NCBI RefSeq assembly: GCF_003182075.1
Contig: NZ_QGTH01000016.1
Coordinates: forward strand, 1 to 49,119
From: Finegoldia magna
GTDB lineage: Bacteria; Bacillota; Clostridia; Tissierellales; Peptoniphilaceae
Direction: 5' to 3'
DNA length: 49,119 bases
Under the pieces are notes generated by a model that saw only the letters and a list, made by a program, of their open reading frames with translations, was not told the origin of the DNA and did not search any database. Below are positions 25,251-35,028 of the stretch, piece after piece (the first letter of the stretch is position 1; every line of letters starts with the position of its first letter). The position numbers were made by a program, and so were the translations under genes.

Positions 25251-25631
25251 ATGGCAGAAGTAGCAAAAGATTTATTGTACACAAAAGATCATGAATGGAT
25301 TAAAGTAGACGGAGACGTTTATGAAATTGGTCTTGCAGATTATGCACAAGACAGTTTAGGAGATATCGTATACGTTGAATTACCAGATGTTGATGATGAA
25401 ATTGATGCAGAAGAATCTGTAGCAAGTGTTGAATCTGTAAAAGCAGCATCAGAAGTTTACACTCCATTTGCTTGTACAATCGTAGAAGCTAATGAAGAAT
25501 TAGATGATGAACCAGGTAACATCAATAAAGCTCCATACGAAAGCTGGATTGCTAAGGTTAAATTCGAAGACTTCGATGAATCTAAATTAATGACTGCTGA
25601 TGAATACGAAAAATTCTTAGGAGAATTATAA
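25251..25631 (+). CDS. gcvH: Glycine cleavage system H protein
   Basis: The 126-residue carrier shuttles the aminomethyl group and reducing equivalents among P, T and L proteins on a lipoyl arm. The lipoylated lysine is Lys64 in SVESVKAASEVY, and the domain has the DHEWI...GLADYAQDSLGDIVYVELP pattern. AGGGGG lies 6 bases upstream of the ATG. The stop shares one base with the gcvPA start, so the two are coupled. Confidence 0.98.
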   Translation: MAEVAKDLLYTKDHEWIKVDGDVYEIGLADYAQDSLGDIVYVELPDVDDEIDAEESVASVESVKAASEVYTPFACTIVEANEELDDEPGNINKAPYESWIAKVKFEDFDESKLMTADEYEKFLGEL

Positions 25632-26977
25632 TGTATCCATACATCTCAATTACTGATCAAGAAATTGAGGAAATGCTAAAAACAATTGGCATTTCCTCTA
25701 CTGATGAACTATATTCAGATATTCCTGAAAATGTTCAATTCAAAGGAGAACTTAACATACCAAAAGCAAAAAGTGAAGTTGAAGTTAGAAGATATTTCGA
25801 CGAAATTTTTGCTAAGAACACATCTACTGATGATAAGGTTTGTTTCTTAGGTGGTGGAGCTTATGATAGATACGTTCCTTCTGTTATTCCAGCAATGGCA
25901 AGCAGAAGTGAATTCTACACTTCATATACACCATACCAACCAGAAATAAGCCAAGGTACTCTTTCCTATATTTTTGAATATCAAACAATGATGGCAAACC
26001 TTACTGGTATGCCAATATCAAACGCTTCTTTATACGATGGAGGAACAGCTATCACAGAAGCAGCTTTGATGACTATCCAAAAGTCCAAAAAATCAAAAAT
26101 TCTATGCGCTAATACAGTTAGTCCTTCAGCAAAAGAAATATTGTTGACTTATTGTCACGATAGAAAAGTTGAAGTAGAATTTATCCCAATGAAAGATTTA
26201 CTAACAGATATGGACGAATTGGAAAAAATGATGACTGACGAAGTAGGTACAGTTATCGTTCAATCTCCAAACTATTACGGATATATCGAAGATGTTAAAA
26301 AATATGAAGAGTTAACTCACTCTATCAAGAAAAACTACTTGATAATGTCAGCAGATCCTATGAGTTTAGGTTTGTTAAAAAAACCAGCTGAATATAATGT
26401 TGACGTTGTTGTAGGTGAAGCTCAACAATTCGGAGTAAACTTACAATATGGTGGACCTTATTTAGGATATATGTGTTTTACTGATGAATTTGTTAGAAAA
26501 TTCCCTGGCCGTGTAGTAGGACAAACTACTGACGAAGACGGTAAGAGATCATTTGTTTTAACACTTTCAGCAAGAGAACAACACATTAAACGTGATAGAG
26601 CAACTTCAAATATTTGTTCAAACCAAGGGGTTAACTTACTTGCAGCAAGTATTTATTTATCACTTTTAGGTAAAGCTGGTATTAAAGAAGTAGCAACTCA
26701 ATCATTACAAAAAGCTCACTATCTATTTGAAGAATTGAAGAAAATAGACAAAGTTAAAGTTCTTAGTGAAAAACCATTCTTTGATGAATTCACTATCGGT
26801 TTTGACAAAGACACTGAAGAAGTTAAGAAAGCATTATTTGATAAAGGATTCTTAGCTGGAATTAGCATTAAAGAAGCTACAGATGGATGTGGCAATGGTT
26901 TAATTATTGCTGTAACAGAAAAGAGAACAAAAGAAGAAATGGACAATTTTGTAGCAGCAGTTAAGGAGGTATTATAA
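25631..26977 (+). CDS. gcvPA: Glycine dehydrogenase (decarboxylating) subunit 1
   Basis: The 448-residue protein is the N-terminal half of the P protein, which in Firmicutes is split in two. It has the family's [20 protein letters not shown] segment (about 92-111) and the fold-type I aminotransferase layout without the PLP lysine, which lies in GcvPB. Together the subunits decarboxylate glycine and load the methylamine onto lipoyl-GcvH. It begins on the gcvH stop codon and is followed one base later by gcvPB. Confidence 0.97.
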   Translation: MYPYISITDQEIEEMLKTIGISSTDELYSDIPENVQFKGELNIPKAKSEVEVRRYFDEIFAKNTSTDDKVCFLGGGAYDRYVPSVIPAMASRSEFYTSYTPYQPEISQGTLSYIFEYQTMMANLTGMPISNASLYDGGTAITEAALMTIQKSKKSKILCANTVSPSAKEILLTYCHDRKVEVEFIPMKDLLTDMDELEKMMTDEVGTVIVQSPNYYGYIEDVKKYEELTHSIKKNYLIMSADPMSLGLLKKPAEYNVDVVVGEAQQFGVNLQYGGPYLGYMCFTDEFVRKFPGRVVGQTTDEDGKRSFVLTLSAREQHIKRDRATSNICSNQGVNLLAASIYLSLLGKAGIKEVATQSLQKAHYLFEELKKIDKVKVLSEKPFFDEFTIGFDKDTEEVKKALFDKGFLAGISIKEATDGCGNGLIIAVTEKRTKEEMDNFVAAVKEVL

Positions 26978-26978
26978 T

Positions 26979-28433
26979 ATGGCTTATAACAAGTTAATAT
27001 TTGAATTATCACAACCAGGTAGAACTGGATATAAACTTCCTGAATTAGACGTAGAAGAAAAAGATAACTTAATTCCTGAAGAATTTTTATCAAATGAAGA
27101 ATTAGATTTACCAGAAGTTAGTGAAGTTGACGTAGTTCGTCACTATACTAATCTTTCAACTCTAAACTTCGGCGTAGATACAGGTATGTATCCATTAGGA
27201 TCTTGTACAATGAAGTACAACCCTAAAATAAATGAAGAAATCATAGCAAACCCAAAACTTGCACGTCTTCACCCAAAACAAGATGACTACCAAGTTCAAG
27301 GTGCATTGGAAGCAATGTATACTTTACAAAAATCACTATGCGAAATCTCTGCAATGGATTATATGACATTACAACCAGCAGCAGGTGCTCATGGTGAAAT
27401 CACTGCTATTACAATCTTCAAGAAATACCACGAAGTTAATGGTAATTCTGAAAAGAATGAAATCATAGTTCCAGACTCAGCTCACGGTACTAACCCAGCA
27501 ACAGCTGCAATGGCAGGATACAAAGTAGTAGAAGTTAAATCAAACGAAAATGGTGTAGTAGACGTTGAAGACTTAAGAAAAGTTGTAAACGAAAAAACAG
27601 CTGGTTTGATGTTAACTAACCCTAATACTTTAGGTTTATTTGAAACTAAAATCAAAGAAATCGCTGAAATAGTTCACGAAGCTGGCGGATTACTATACTA
27701 TGATGGAGCAAATGCTAACGCTATTTTAGGACATGCTAGACCAGGGGACATGGGATTCGATGCAATCCACTTCAATGTTCACAAAACATTCTCTACACCA
27801 CACGGTGGTGGAGGTCCAGGTGCAGGTCCTGTAGGTGTTAAGAAATTCTTAAGAGATTATTTACCAAAACCAATCGTTGAAAAAGACGGAGATAAATATT
27901 TCTTAGATTACAACATGGAACATTCTATTGGTAGAATGAAAGACTTCCAAGGTCACTTCGGAATTTTAATGAGAGCATTGACTTATATCCTAACTATGGG
28001 TAGTGACGGATTGAAATGTGCATCTACTACAGCAGTATTAAATGCAAACTATCTACAAGCTCAATTAAAAGACGATTACAACTTACCACATGACTTCATC
28101 TGTAAACACGAATTCGTATTAGGCGGATTAAAGGATGATTGTGATGGTCAAGTTAAGACATTGGATGTAGCTAAGAGACTGTTAGATATGGGATTCCATC
28201 CACCAACAGTATACTTCCCATTAATCGTTCATGAAGCATTAATGGTAGAACCTACTGAAACTGAACCAAAACAAACTCTTGACGAATTCGTAGCTGCAAT
28301 GAAACAAATTGCACAAGAAGCAAGAGAAAACAAAGATATATTATTAGAAGCTCCTATTACAACTGTTGTTAGAAGACCTGATGAAACAGAAGCTGCTAAG
28401 AAGTTAATATTGACTTACAAAAAAGGAGAATAA
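26979..28433 (+). CDS. gcvPB: Glycine dehydrogenase (decarboxylating) subunit 2
   Basis: The 484-residue subunit carries the PLP-binding lysine, Lys269, in [20 protein letters not shown]. Other marks are [14 protein letters not shown] (70-83) and [15 protein letters not shown] (166-180). With GcvPA it forms the complete P protein. AAGGAGG precedes the ATG by about 9 bases, within the end of gcvPA. Its stop codon overlaps the start of lpd by one base. Confidence 0.98.
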   Translation: MAYNKLIFELSQPGRTGYKLPELDVEEKDNLIPEEFLSNEELDLPEVSEVDVVRHYTNLSTLNFGVDTGMYPLGSCTMKYNPKINEEIIANPKLARLHPKQDDYQVQGALEAMYTLQKSLCEISAMDYMTLQPAAGAHGEITAITIFKKYHEVNGNSEKNEIIVPDSAHGTNPATAAMAGYKVVEVKSNENGVVDVEDLRKVVNEKTAGLMLTNPNTLGLFETKIKEIAEIVHEAGGLLYYDGANANAILGHARPGDMGFDAIHFNVHKTFSTPHGGGGPGAGPVGVKKFLRDYLPKPIVEKDGDKYFLDYNMEHSIGRMKDFQGHFGILMRALTYILTMGSDGLKCASTTAVLNANYLQAQLKDDYNLPHDFICKHEFVLGGLKDDCDGQVKTLDVAKRLLDMGFHPPTVYFPLIVHEALMVEPTETEPKQTLDEFVAAMKQIAQEARENKDILLEAPITTVVRRPDETEAAKKLILTYKKGE

Positions 28434-29842
28434 TGACTAAAGATATCATTATTATCGGCGCTGGACCTGGTGGCTATGAAACAGCCATCAGGGCATGCCA
28501 GCTCGGTTTAAATGTAACTTTAATCGAAAAAGCTGAAGTAGGTGGTACATGCTTGAACAGAGGATGTATACCTACTAAAACTTTATGGAAAATTGCTGAT
28601 TTGTACAAAGAAATTAAAGAATCAGAAACTTTTGGAATTGAAGTTAATGACCATAAATTATTAGCCGATAAAATTAAACAAAGGAAAACGGAAATTATCG
28701 AAAGACTTAGAAGTGGCGTTGAATACCTTTTCAAAACTTACGATAATTTAACTTTTATTAGAGGAGAAGCTAGCTTTAAGGATAATAAAACAGTTGTTGT
28801 GAAGACTTTGGAAGGAGAAACCAAAGAACTTACAGCTGATAAAATTATCATAGCTACTGGATCTAAAGACTATAAGCCAACAAATATTGAAGGTATTGAC
28901 CATCCTAAAGTTTTGACATCAACTGGACTTTTGGAATTAGAAGAAATTCCAAAATCAATGGTTGTTATTGGAACTGGCGTAATAGGAATGGAATTTGCAT
29001 CAATTTATTCACAATTTGGAACAGAAGTTACTGTAGTTGGTAACAAACTGTTGAAAACAGAAGATGGCGAAATCCAAAAACGTCTAAAATCTATTCTAAA
29101 AAGCGATACTTTGAAGTTTGTAACAGGAGTATATGCTAAGAAAATAGTTGAAGAAGACGGAAGACTTAAAATCATTAGTCAAAAAGTTGGCAAAGATAAA
29201 TTCCAAGAAACTTATGCAGATTACGTTCTTGTAGCAAGTGGAAGAAGCAGCAATATAGATAATCTAGGAATTGAAAACACAGATATTAAAACTGAAAAAA
29301 ATGCTATTGTTGTCGATGAAAATCTTCAAACAAATGTCGAAGGTATTTATTCCATTGGCGATTGTGTGTACAAGAACACTCAATTAGCTCACGTTGCAAG
29401 TAATCAAGGTAAAAATCTTGTAAGAGAATTTTCAGGAAAAGAAAAAAATATCAATATGGATATAGTTCCAGCAGTTGTATTTACTGTTCCTGAAATTGCA
29501 TCTGTAGGGTTAACTGAAGAAAAAGCAAAAGAACAAAACATCGATTATGTAACAAGCAAATTTATGTATCAAGCTAACGGTAAGGCATTGAGTTTGAATG
29601 CTACAGAAGGTTTTGTAAAGATAGTTGCTACAAAAGACTTATCTAAGATTTTAGGTTGCCACATAATTGGCCACGATGCATCCACATTAATTCACTTCGC
29701 AGCAATTGCGATGAACAATAACGTTGGAGTTGAAGGTTTATCAGCAATGATTTACGCTCACCCAACTATTAGTGAAGTGTTTATGGATTCTGTCGAACAA
29801 TTAGAAGGTTTATCTATCAATACGCCAAACCCTAACAAATAA
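28433..29842 (+). CDS. lpdA: Dihydrolipoyl dehydrogenase (glycine cleavage L protein)
   Basis: The 469-residue flavoenzyme reoxidises the dihydrolipoyl arm of GcvH with NAD+. The FAD loop GAGPGGYETA (9-18), redox disulfide GGTCLNRGC (Cys40, Cys45), NAD loop GTGVIGMEFA near 177-186 and the C-terminal AHPTISE with its catalytic His are all intact. It ends the gcv operon, coupled by a one-base overlap with gcvPB, so its main partner here is GcvH. No pyruvate or 2-oxoacid dehydrogenase genes are seen. It lacks the N-terminal lipoyl domain found in some Lpd proteins. Confidence 0.96.
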   Translation: MTKDIIIIGAGPGGYETAIRACQLGLNVTLIEKAEVGGTCLNRGCIPTKTLWKIADLYKEIKESETFGIEVNDHKLLADKIKQRKTEIIERLRSGVEYLFKTYDNLTFIRGEASFKDNKTVVVKTLEGETKELTADKIIIATGSKDYKPTNIEGIDHPKVLTSTGLLELEEIPKSMVVIGTGVIGMEFASIYSQFGTEVTVVGNKLLKTEDGEIQKRLKSILKSDTLKFVTGVYAKKIVEEDGRLKIISQKVGKDKFQETYADYVLVASGRSSNIDNLGIENTDIKTEKNAIVVDENLQTNVEGIYSIGDCVYKNTQLAHVASNQGKNLVREFSGKEKNINMDIVPAVVFTVPEIASVGLTEEKAKEQNIDYVTSKFMYQANGKALSLNATEGFVKIVATKDLSKILGCHIIGHDASTLIHFAAIAMNNNVGVEGLSAMIYAHPTISEVFMDSVEQLEGLSINTPNPNK

Positions 29843-29846
29843 ATTG

Positions 29847-29892
29847 AATCCTCGTATTTAATTTCCGAGAGAAATTAATACGGGGATTTTTT
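29847..29892 (+). terminator. Terminator of the gcv operon
   Basis: A long stem (29847-29864 with 29872-29888, with minor mismatches) is followed by a T-run to 29892. Confidence 0.9.
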
Positions 29893-29907
29893 AATGGTTA
29901 CAGAAAG

Positions 29908-29966
29908 TCAAATATAAAGTTTGATTTTTCGTAAACTTTTACGCTGTTTTACTCACAGTTAAAACA
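29908..29966 (+). promoter_or_regulatory. Three successive dyads upstream of htrA
   Basis: TCAAA/TTTGA (29909-29925), a perfect CGTAAA-CT-TTTACG (29930-29943), and TGTTTTA-8 bases-TAAAACA (29945-29966). They lie 45-100 bases ahead of the htrA start, where an activator would bind. A similar TGTTTT...AAAACA dyad is found at 48905-48923. The bound protein is unknown. Confidence 0.45.
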
Positions 29967-30010
29967 CATTTGCTTGATAAAGTATAAGTATCAAATATGG
30001 AGGTGTAGAT

Positions 30011-31213
30011 ATGGATAGAGACCCATACTCTGAATACAACGATTACATTAAAAAAAGAAGGGACGGCTTGAGCGAAAGAAAAGTCGAAAATATGATAAAA
30101 GAAGAAATAGCTAAGAATAAACCTAAAATCGGTTGGTTAAAAGCTCTCACAATATTTTTACTAATATATTCTTTGGTTATGAGCTATTTCGTAGCAAAAA
30201 ATATGACCGGTATTACTGAGACTATTAACAAAAGTGGTCAAGTAGAAAGTAGTACTATTTCTATAAAAAACAATAGTGTGTCTACCGAAAATGCCGTAGC
30301 CAAGAAATCTTTGGATTCTGTAGTTGGTATAACAACTGTAGGTGTTCAAGAAAATATGTTTTTTCAAGGCAGAGTTGTAGAAGGTGTTGGAAGCGGTGTT
30401 GTTGTTAGCAAAGATGGATATATTTTAACTAACGCACACGTTGTACAAGATGGTAAAGCAGAAAAAATCGAAGTCTTACTTACAAATGGCAAGAAATCAT
30501 CTGCAAAATTATTGTGGTATGACACAACGCTGGATCTTGCGGTAATTAAAACTGATATGACTGGATTAAAACCAGTTGAAATGGGAGATAGCGACAAGGT
30601 TCAAATTGGAGACAAGGCGATTGCTATTGGTAATCCATTGGGATTGGATTTGCAATCAACATTGACTAGTGGATATATTTCAGGAAAAGACAGAACAATC
30701 ACTTTACAAAATGGTCTACAAATGGATGGTTTGATGCAAACAGACGCTGCTATAAACTCAGGAAATAGTGGTGGTGGACTTTTCGACCAAGAAGGAAAAC
30801 TAATTGGTATAAACACTGCAAAAGCTTCAGCAGAAGGAATTGGATTTACTATTCCTATTAACGTAGCCAAAACTATAGTAGACAATATAGTTTCTGGGGG
30901 CTCTTTTGAAGGAGTTAAGTTGGGAATTAGTGGAGTTGATGTAAAAACATTTCAACAAGCTACTGGTCAAAAATTATCTATAGACAAGGGAATTTATGTA
31001 GTAGAAGTTGTCAGAGGATCTTCTGCACAAAAAGCTGGAGTAACTAGAGGAGATATAATTACAAAAGTTAACGGTAAAGAAATCAATACGATGAGTTCTT
31101 TGAAGAAAGCATTGCTTGAAGTTAGACCACAACAAAAAGGCAAGATAACTGTCTATAGAGATGGCAATACGAAAGATTTGGATATTGAGTTTAGTACTTT
31201 ACAACAAAAATAA
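30011..31213 (+). CDS. htrA: HtrA/DegP-like serine protease, membrane-anchored
   Basis: The 400-residue protease has a cytoplasmic, charged N terminus, one membrane anchor (about 43-62), a linker, a trypsin-like domain with the triad His143 (TNAHVV), Asp175 (TLDLAVIK) and Ser253 (GNSGGGLF), and one PDZ domain (about 300-395). Such proteins degrade or refold damaged proteins outside the membrane under heat or envelope stress. GGAGGTG lies 6 bases before the ATG. It is a single-gene unit; the dyads upstream suggest stress control. It complements PrsA (47921-48886) in extracytoplasmic protein quality control. Confidence 0.96.
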   Translation: MDRDPYSEYNDYIKKRRDGLSERKVENMIKEEIAKNKPKIGWLKALTIFLLIYSLVMSYFVAKNMTGITETINKSGQVESSTISIKNNSVSTENAVAKKSLDSVVGITTVGVQENMFFQGRVVEGVGSGVVVSKDGYILTNAHVVQDGKAEKIEVLLTNGKKSSAKLLWYDTTLDLAVIKTDMTGLKPVEMGDSDKVQIGDKAIAIGNPLGLDLQSTLTSGYISGKDRTITLQNGLQMDGLMQTDAAINSGNSGGGLFDQEGKLIGINTAKASAEGIGFTIPINVAKTIVDNIVSGGSFEGVKLGISGVDVKTFQQATGQKLSIDKGIYVVEVVRGSSAQKAGVTRGDIITKVNGKEINTMSSLKKALLEVRPQQKGKITVYRDGNTKDLDIEFSTLQQK

Positions 31214-31268
31214 GGTATCACGTTTTTTCCTTCCTTAATTTGCGTGAGATTTGAAATATATAAATTTG

Positions 31269-31299
31269 AAAGCGGTAGTGAGAACTATCGCTTTTAAAT
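31269..31299 (+). terminator. Probable terminator after htrA
   Basis: Arms 31269-31279 and 31284-31294 (AAAGCGGTAGT / ACTATCGCTTT) form an 11-bp stem with one G-T pair and a four-base loop. The T tail is short. Confidence 0.7.
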
Positions 31300-31360
31300 T
31301 AGAAAAAACAAATAAATTCTAAAAAAACGCCTAAAAAATCTAAATTTTTCGGTTTTGCTA

Positions 31361-31389
31361 TTTACACAATGAATTAATTAGTATAAAAT
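31361..31389 (+). promoter_or_regulatory. Promoter of the 91-residue protein
   Basis: TTTACA (31361-31366), 17 bases, TAAAAT (31384-31389), followed by an excellent GAGGAGGAG ribosome binding site. Confidence 0.65.
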
Positions 31390-31415
31390 ATGGGAGTGTT
31401 GAGGAGGAGAAAGAT

Positions 31416-31691
31416 TTGAAGCAAATTTATTCTGTAAAAATGATTTTGAAATACAAGACGGATGTGTCTATATATGAAGAAGATATTGTTCTTATAGAAA
31501 TGGAAAGCATTGATGAATTAAAAGACAAATGTTTGGAATATGTAGATTTAATTCAAGATGATTTGAACGATCATGAATTCGTAGAATTACATGAGATTGT
31601 GAATTGGAATTTGACCAACGAAAAATTCGACAGTTCGATGAATTTCAAGGAAGTTTATTCGGAATTTATAGACGAAGACGAAATTGCGTAG
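31416..31691 (+). CDS. Small acidic hypothetical protein
   Basis: I do not recognise this 91-residue protein. It starts with TTG at 31416, preceded at 6 bases by a very strong GAGGAGGAG. The sequence is acidic, with no signal peptide or membrane segment and one cysteine; the pattern of a beta strand pair (IYSVKMILKYKTDVSIYEEDIVLIEM) then a helix suggests a small soluble alpha-beta fold. It has its own promoter and terminator, between htrA and the suf operon, so neither neighbour need share its function. Confidence 0.7.
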   Translation: MKQIYSVKMILKYKTDVSIYEEDIVLIEMESIDELKDKCLEYVDLIQDDLNDHEFVELHEIVNWNLTNEKFDSSMNFKEVYSEFIDEDEIA

Positions 31692-31692
31692 T

Positions 31693-31738
31693 AAAATAGT
31701 AGGTTTTTGTTTAAAGGCTTAACTATTTTGCTTTTTTC
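31693..31738 (+). terminator. Terminator before the suf operon
   Basis: Arms AAAATAGT (31693-31700) and ACTATTTT (31722-31729) are followed by a T-run (31732-31737). The suf promoter overlaps its right arm. Confidence 0.7.
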
Positions 31739-31747
31739 GTGTATAAT
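31719..31747 (+). promoter_or_regulatory. Promoter of the suf operon
   Basis: TTAACT (31719-31724), 17 bases, consensus TATAAT (31742-31747). The leader to sufC is about 55 bases and shows no clear regulator site. Confidence 0.65.
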
Positions 31748-31807
31748 ATAGTAGGACATAAGGATCTCTTATATATATATTTATTACATAACTGTAAGGA
31801 GGTTATT

Positions 31808-32557
31808 ATGTCAAAAAATTTATTAACTATTAAAGACTTATCCGCAAGGGTAGGAGATAAAGAAATATTAAAAAACATAAATTTAAATATAAACTATGGT
31901 GAAGTTCACGTTATTATGGGACCAAATGGTTCTGGTAAATCAACTTTAGCCAATGTTATTTTGAACAATCCACAATATGAAACTACTTCAGGTGATATTT
32001 TACTTGATGGAGAAAGTATTATGGATTTATCAACAGATAAAAGAGCCAAAAAAGGTATTTTTATGTCTTTCCAAAATCCAATGGAAGTTTCAGGCATTAG
32101 TGTAGAAAACTTCATCAGATCTGCGAAAATAGCAACAACTGATGAAAATATAGGATTCTTAGAATTCAGAGAAGAACTGGAAGATAATATGGATATACTT
32201 GAGTTTGATCATGGATATTCTTCCAGATATTTGAATGTCGGTTTTTCCGGTGGTGAAAAAAAGAAGAACGAAATTCTACAAATGTTAATGTTACAACCAA
32301 AACTAGCAATCCTTGATGAAACAGATTCTGGTCTTGATGTTGATGCTGTTAGAACTGTATCAAAAGGTGTAAAGGAATTCTTACATGACAATAATTCAGT
32401 TATTGTAATCACACATCACAAGGAAATCTTAAAAGAAATTAAGCCAGATTTCGTTCATGTAATCATGGATGGCGCTATTGTAAAAGAAGGTTCTAGCGAA
32501 CTTTTGGATCAAATTGAAGAAAAAGGATTCAATTGGATTAGAGAAGAGGTGAAATAA
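31808..32557 (+). CDS. sufC: Fe-S assembly ATPase SufC
   Basis: The 249-residue ABC-type ATPase powers the SufBCD scaffold that builds Fe-S clusters. Walker A GPNGSGKST is at 38-46, the ABC signature appears as FSGGEKKKNE near 142, and Walker B as LAILDETDSGLD near 164. The ATG at 31808, with AAGGAGG 5 bases upstream, is chosen over a longer frame that begins inside the promoter region. It opens sufCBDSU, and its stop codon overlaps the sufB start by one base. Confidence 0.97.
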   Translation: MSKNLLTIKDLSARVGDKEILKNINLNINYGEVHVIMGPNGSGKSTLANVILNNPQYETTSGDILLDGESIMDLSTDKRAKKGIFMSFQNPMEVSGISVENFIRSAKIATTDENIGFLEFREELEDNMDILEFDHGYSSRYLNVGFSGGEKKKNEILQMLMLQPKLAILDETDSGLDVDAVRTVSKGVKEFLHDNNSVIVITHHKEILKEIKPDFVHVIMDGAIVKEGSSELLDQIEEKGFNWIREEVK

Positions 32558-33969
32558 TGGCACCTAAAAAGAAGACTCAAGTCGATGAAATGGATAGAGG
32601 TATCTATGACATCAAGAATAAATTTACTTTTAGAAGAAAAACTGAAGAGGGCTTGACTCCTGAAATTGTAAGACAAATTTCAGAAGAAAAAAATGAACCT
32701 CAATGGATGCTCGAAAAAAGATTGGAAGCTCTTGAAATATTTTACAATTCAGAAGATCCTGAATGGGGACCGGATTTAAGTGTAGTTGATATGAATAAGG
32801 TCACAACATACATTAGACCTGATGCAGATAGATCAAGCGACTGGAATGAAGTTCCTGATGAAATCAGAGATACTTTTGATAAGTTAGGTATCCAAGAAGC
32901 TGAAAAAGAAATGATGCTTAGCGGTGTTGGTGCACAATACGATAGTGAGGTTGTGTATCACAACATTCAACAATCTTTGGTAGACCAAGGGGTTATTTAT
33001 ACAGATTTTGATACGGCTCTTAGAGAACATGAAGATATTGTTAAACAATATTTTGCAAAATCAATCACACCAAGATTGCACAAATACGCAGCACTTCACT
33101 ATGCAGTGTGGTCAGGTGGATCATTTGTATATGTTCCAAAGGGAGTAGATGTTAAAATCCCACTTCAAAGTTATTTTAGATTGAATGCTCCAGGAGCAGG
33201 TCAATTCGAACATACAATGATTATCGTAGAAGATGACAGTTATTGTCACTTCATTGAAGGTTGCTCAGCTCCAAAATATAACGCACTAAATGTACACGCT
33301 GGTGCAGTTGAAATCTTTGTTGGAGAAAATGCTACTCTTAGATTTTCAACAATCGAAAACTGGTCACGAAATATGTACAACTTAAACTCAAAAAGAGCAA
33401 TCATTGAAAAAAATGGTAAAGTTGAATGGGTTTCTGGTTCATTTGGATCAGCGGTATCCATGCTTTATCCATCAAGTGTCTTAAAGGGAGAAGGCGCAAG
33501 CAGTGAGTACACTGGTATTTCATTTGCAGGACGTGACCAAAACTTAGACACAGGTGCTGTTATGATTCACGCAGCCCCTCACACTACAAGCTATGTAAAC
33601 AGCAAGTCTATCTCTAAATCAGGTGGAATCAGTGTTTACAGAGGTTTAGTAGATATAAAAGAAAATGCTTACGATTCAAAATCATCAGTAAGTTGTGAAT
33701 CGTTAATGTTAGATAATGAAAGTAGATCAGATACAATTCCAGTTGTTAAAATAGGAAACAAACATGTCGATTTGGGACATGAAGCATCTATCGGTAGGAT
33801 AGATGATCAAGTTATTTTCTATTTGATGACAAGAGGTATTCCAGAAGAAGAAGCAAAATCAATGGTAGTTCGTGGATTTGCTGAACCAATAGCTAAGGAA
33901 TTACCTATGGAATATGCGGTTGAGATGAATAATTTAATTAATCTTGAATTAGAAGGAAGCATAGGATAG
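32557..33969 (+). CDS. sufB: Fe-S assembly scaffold SufB
   Basis: The 470-residue scaffold protein of the SufBCD complex has the family's long right-handed beta-helix. Conserved stretches include the N-terminal EKNEPQWMLEKRLEAL, the YVPKGVDVKIPLQSYFR segment, the EGCSAPKY motif with its cysteine, and the late GIPEEEAKSMVVRGFAEP. It shares a base with sufC and is followed by sufD after 9 bases. Length is typical. Confidence 0.97.
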   Translation: MAPKKKTQVDEMDRGIYDIKNKFTFRRKTEEGLTPEIVRQISEEKNEPQWMLEKRLEALEIFYNSEDPEWGPDLSVVDMNKVTTYIRPDADRSSDWNEVPDEIRDTFDKLGIQEAEKEMMLSGVGAQYDSEVVYHNIQQSLVDQGVIYTDFDTALREHEDIVKQYFAKSITPRLHKYAALHYAVWSGGSFVYVPKGVDVKIPLQSYFRLNAPGAGQFEHTMIIVEDDSYCHFIEGCSAPKYNALNVHAGAVEIFVGENATLRFSTIENWSRNMYNLNSKRAIIEKNGKVEWVSGSFGSAVSMLYPSSVLKGEGASSEYTGISFAGRDQNLDTGAVMIHAAPHTTSYVNSKSISKSGGISVYRGLVDIKENAYDSKSSVSCESLMLDNESRSDTIPVVKIGNKHVDLGHEASIGRIDDQVIFYLMTRGIPEEEAKSMVVRGFAEPIAKELPMEYAVEMNNLINLELEGSIG

Positions 33970-33978
33970 GAGTTGTAT

Positions 33979-35028
33979 ATGGAACAAATTAAAGGCAATA
34001 AACTGGGATTTAAAACTTTCAAATATTTGAAAGTTAACGATACAGAAATCAATCTTCCAGATATAGATATAAAAGAATACAGAATAGACTCAGATCCAAT
34101 AGAATCATTAGACAACAAAGATTTTGGCGTATGCCAAGAAGCTTTGGATATGAACGAAAAATCGGGAAATCTATTCAAAAAATATAGAACAGAAGAAAAT
34201 CAAGTAAAAGATTTCGGAGTTATCGATTTGGTAACTGACAGAGAATATGATATTTTGTTGGATACTCACAAAATTGTAGCCGAAAAGAACTCAAGCTTAA
34301 GAGTTGTACTTGATTATAGAGACAATGACGACAATAAGAAATTCAGAAGTTCAGTAATAGAAATCAATGCTAAAGAAAACAGCAATGTGGAAGTTTTTGT
34401 TATTCAAACAGAAAAGAACACTACAGCATTGGAGTCAGTTATATTAAACTTAGATGAAGAAAGTAACGTCATCCTAAGCCAATACGAATTAGGAAGCAAG
34501 GACAATTATGTCAATACTAAAGCTAATTTGAATGGCAAACATTCTAACTTGGATATCAACAGTATTTACTTCACACATGGAGATAATTCATTGAATATGC
34601 TTTATGAAATCAATCATTTCGGCAAAGAATCCAAATCTTCATGTATCGTAAATGGTGCATTAAAAGAAACATCTTATAAAAACTTCAAGTCAACTCTTGA
34701 TTTCAAAAAAGGATCCATGGGATCTACAGGAACAGAAGAAGAATACGCAGTATTGTTATCAGATGATGCAAAAAGCTTGTCAGTCCCAATACTTTTAGCA
34801 GGAGAAGACGACGTTATAGGTAATCACGCAGCAAGTGCAGGTAAGATAGATGCTGATATGCTATTTTATATAATGAACCGTGCTATATCCAGAGATGTAG
34901 CTGAAAGTATGATAGTTGAATCCAAATTTAGTGAATCATTAAGCAGATTAGATGACGAAAACTTGGAAAATAAACTACTTTCATTAATCAGAGAAAAAAT
35001 GGCAAAGAGGGAATTGGATGTTAGATAA
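33979..35028 (+). CDS. sufD: Fe-S assembly protein SufD
   Basis: The 349-residue SufD pairs with SufB in the scaffold complex. It is more divergent than SufB but keeps the beta-helix core and the C-terminal NHAASAGKIDADMLFYIMNR pattern that matches SufB's HEASIGRI region, followed by ISRDVAESMIVES. The ATG at 33979 is chosen because GGAG lies 6 bases upstream. Its last 11 bases overlap sufS. Confidence 0.94.
   Translation: MEQIKGNKLGFKTFKYLKVNDTEINLPDIDIKEYRIDSDPIESLDNKDFGVCQEALDMNEKSGNLFKKYRTEENQVKDFGVIDLVTDREYDILLDTHKIVAEKNSSLRVVLDYRDNDDNKKFRSSVIEINAKENSNVEVFVIQTEKNTTALESVILNLDEESNVILSQYELGSKDNYVNTKANLNGKHSNLDINSIYFTHGDNSLNMLYEINHFGKESKSSCIVNGALKETSYKNFKSTLDFKKGSMGSTGTEEEYAVLLSDDAKSLSVPILLAGEDDVIGNHAASAGKIDADMLFYIMNRAISRDVAESMIVESKFSESLSRLDDENLENKLLSLIREKMAKRELDVR

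Noticed and set aside
29941-29990. Consensus sigma-A promoter for htrA
   Set aside because: TATAAG at 29983-29988 has no good -35 box at 16-18 bases; listed only as a dyad region, since an activator-dependent promoter is more likely.
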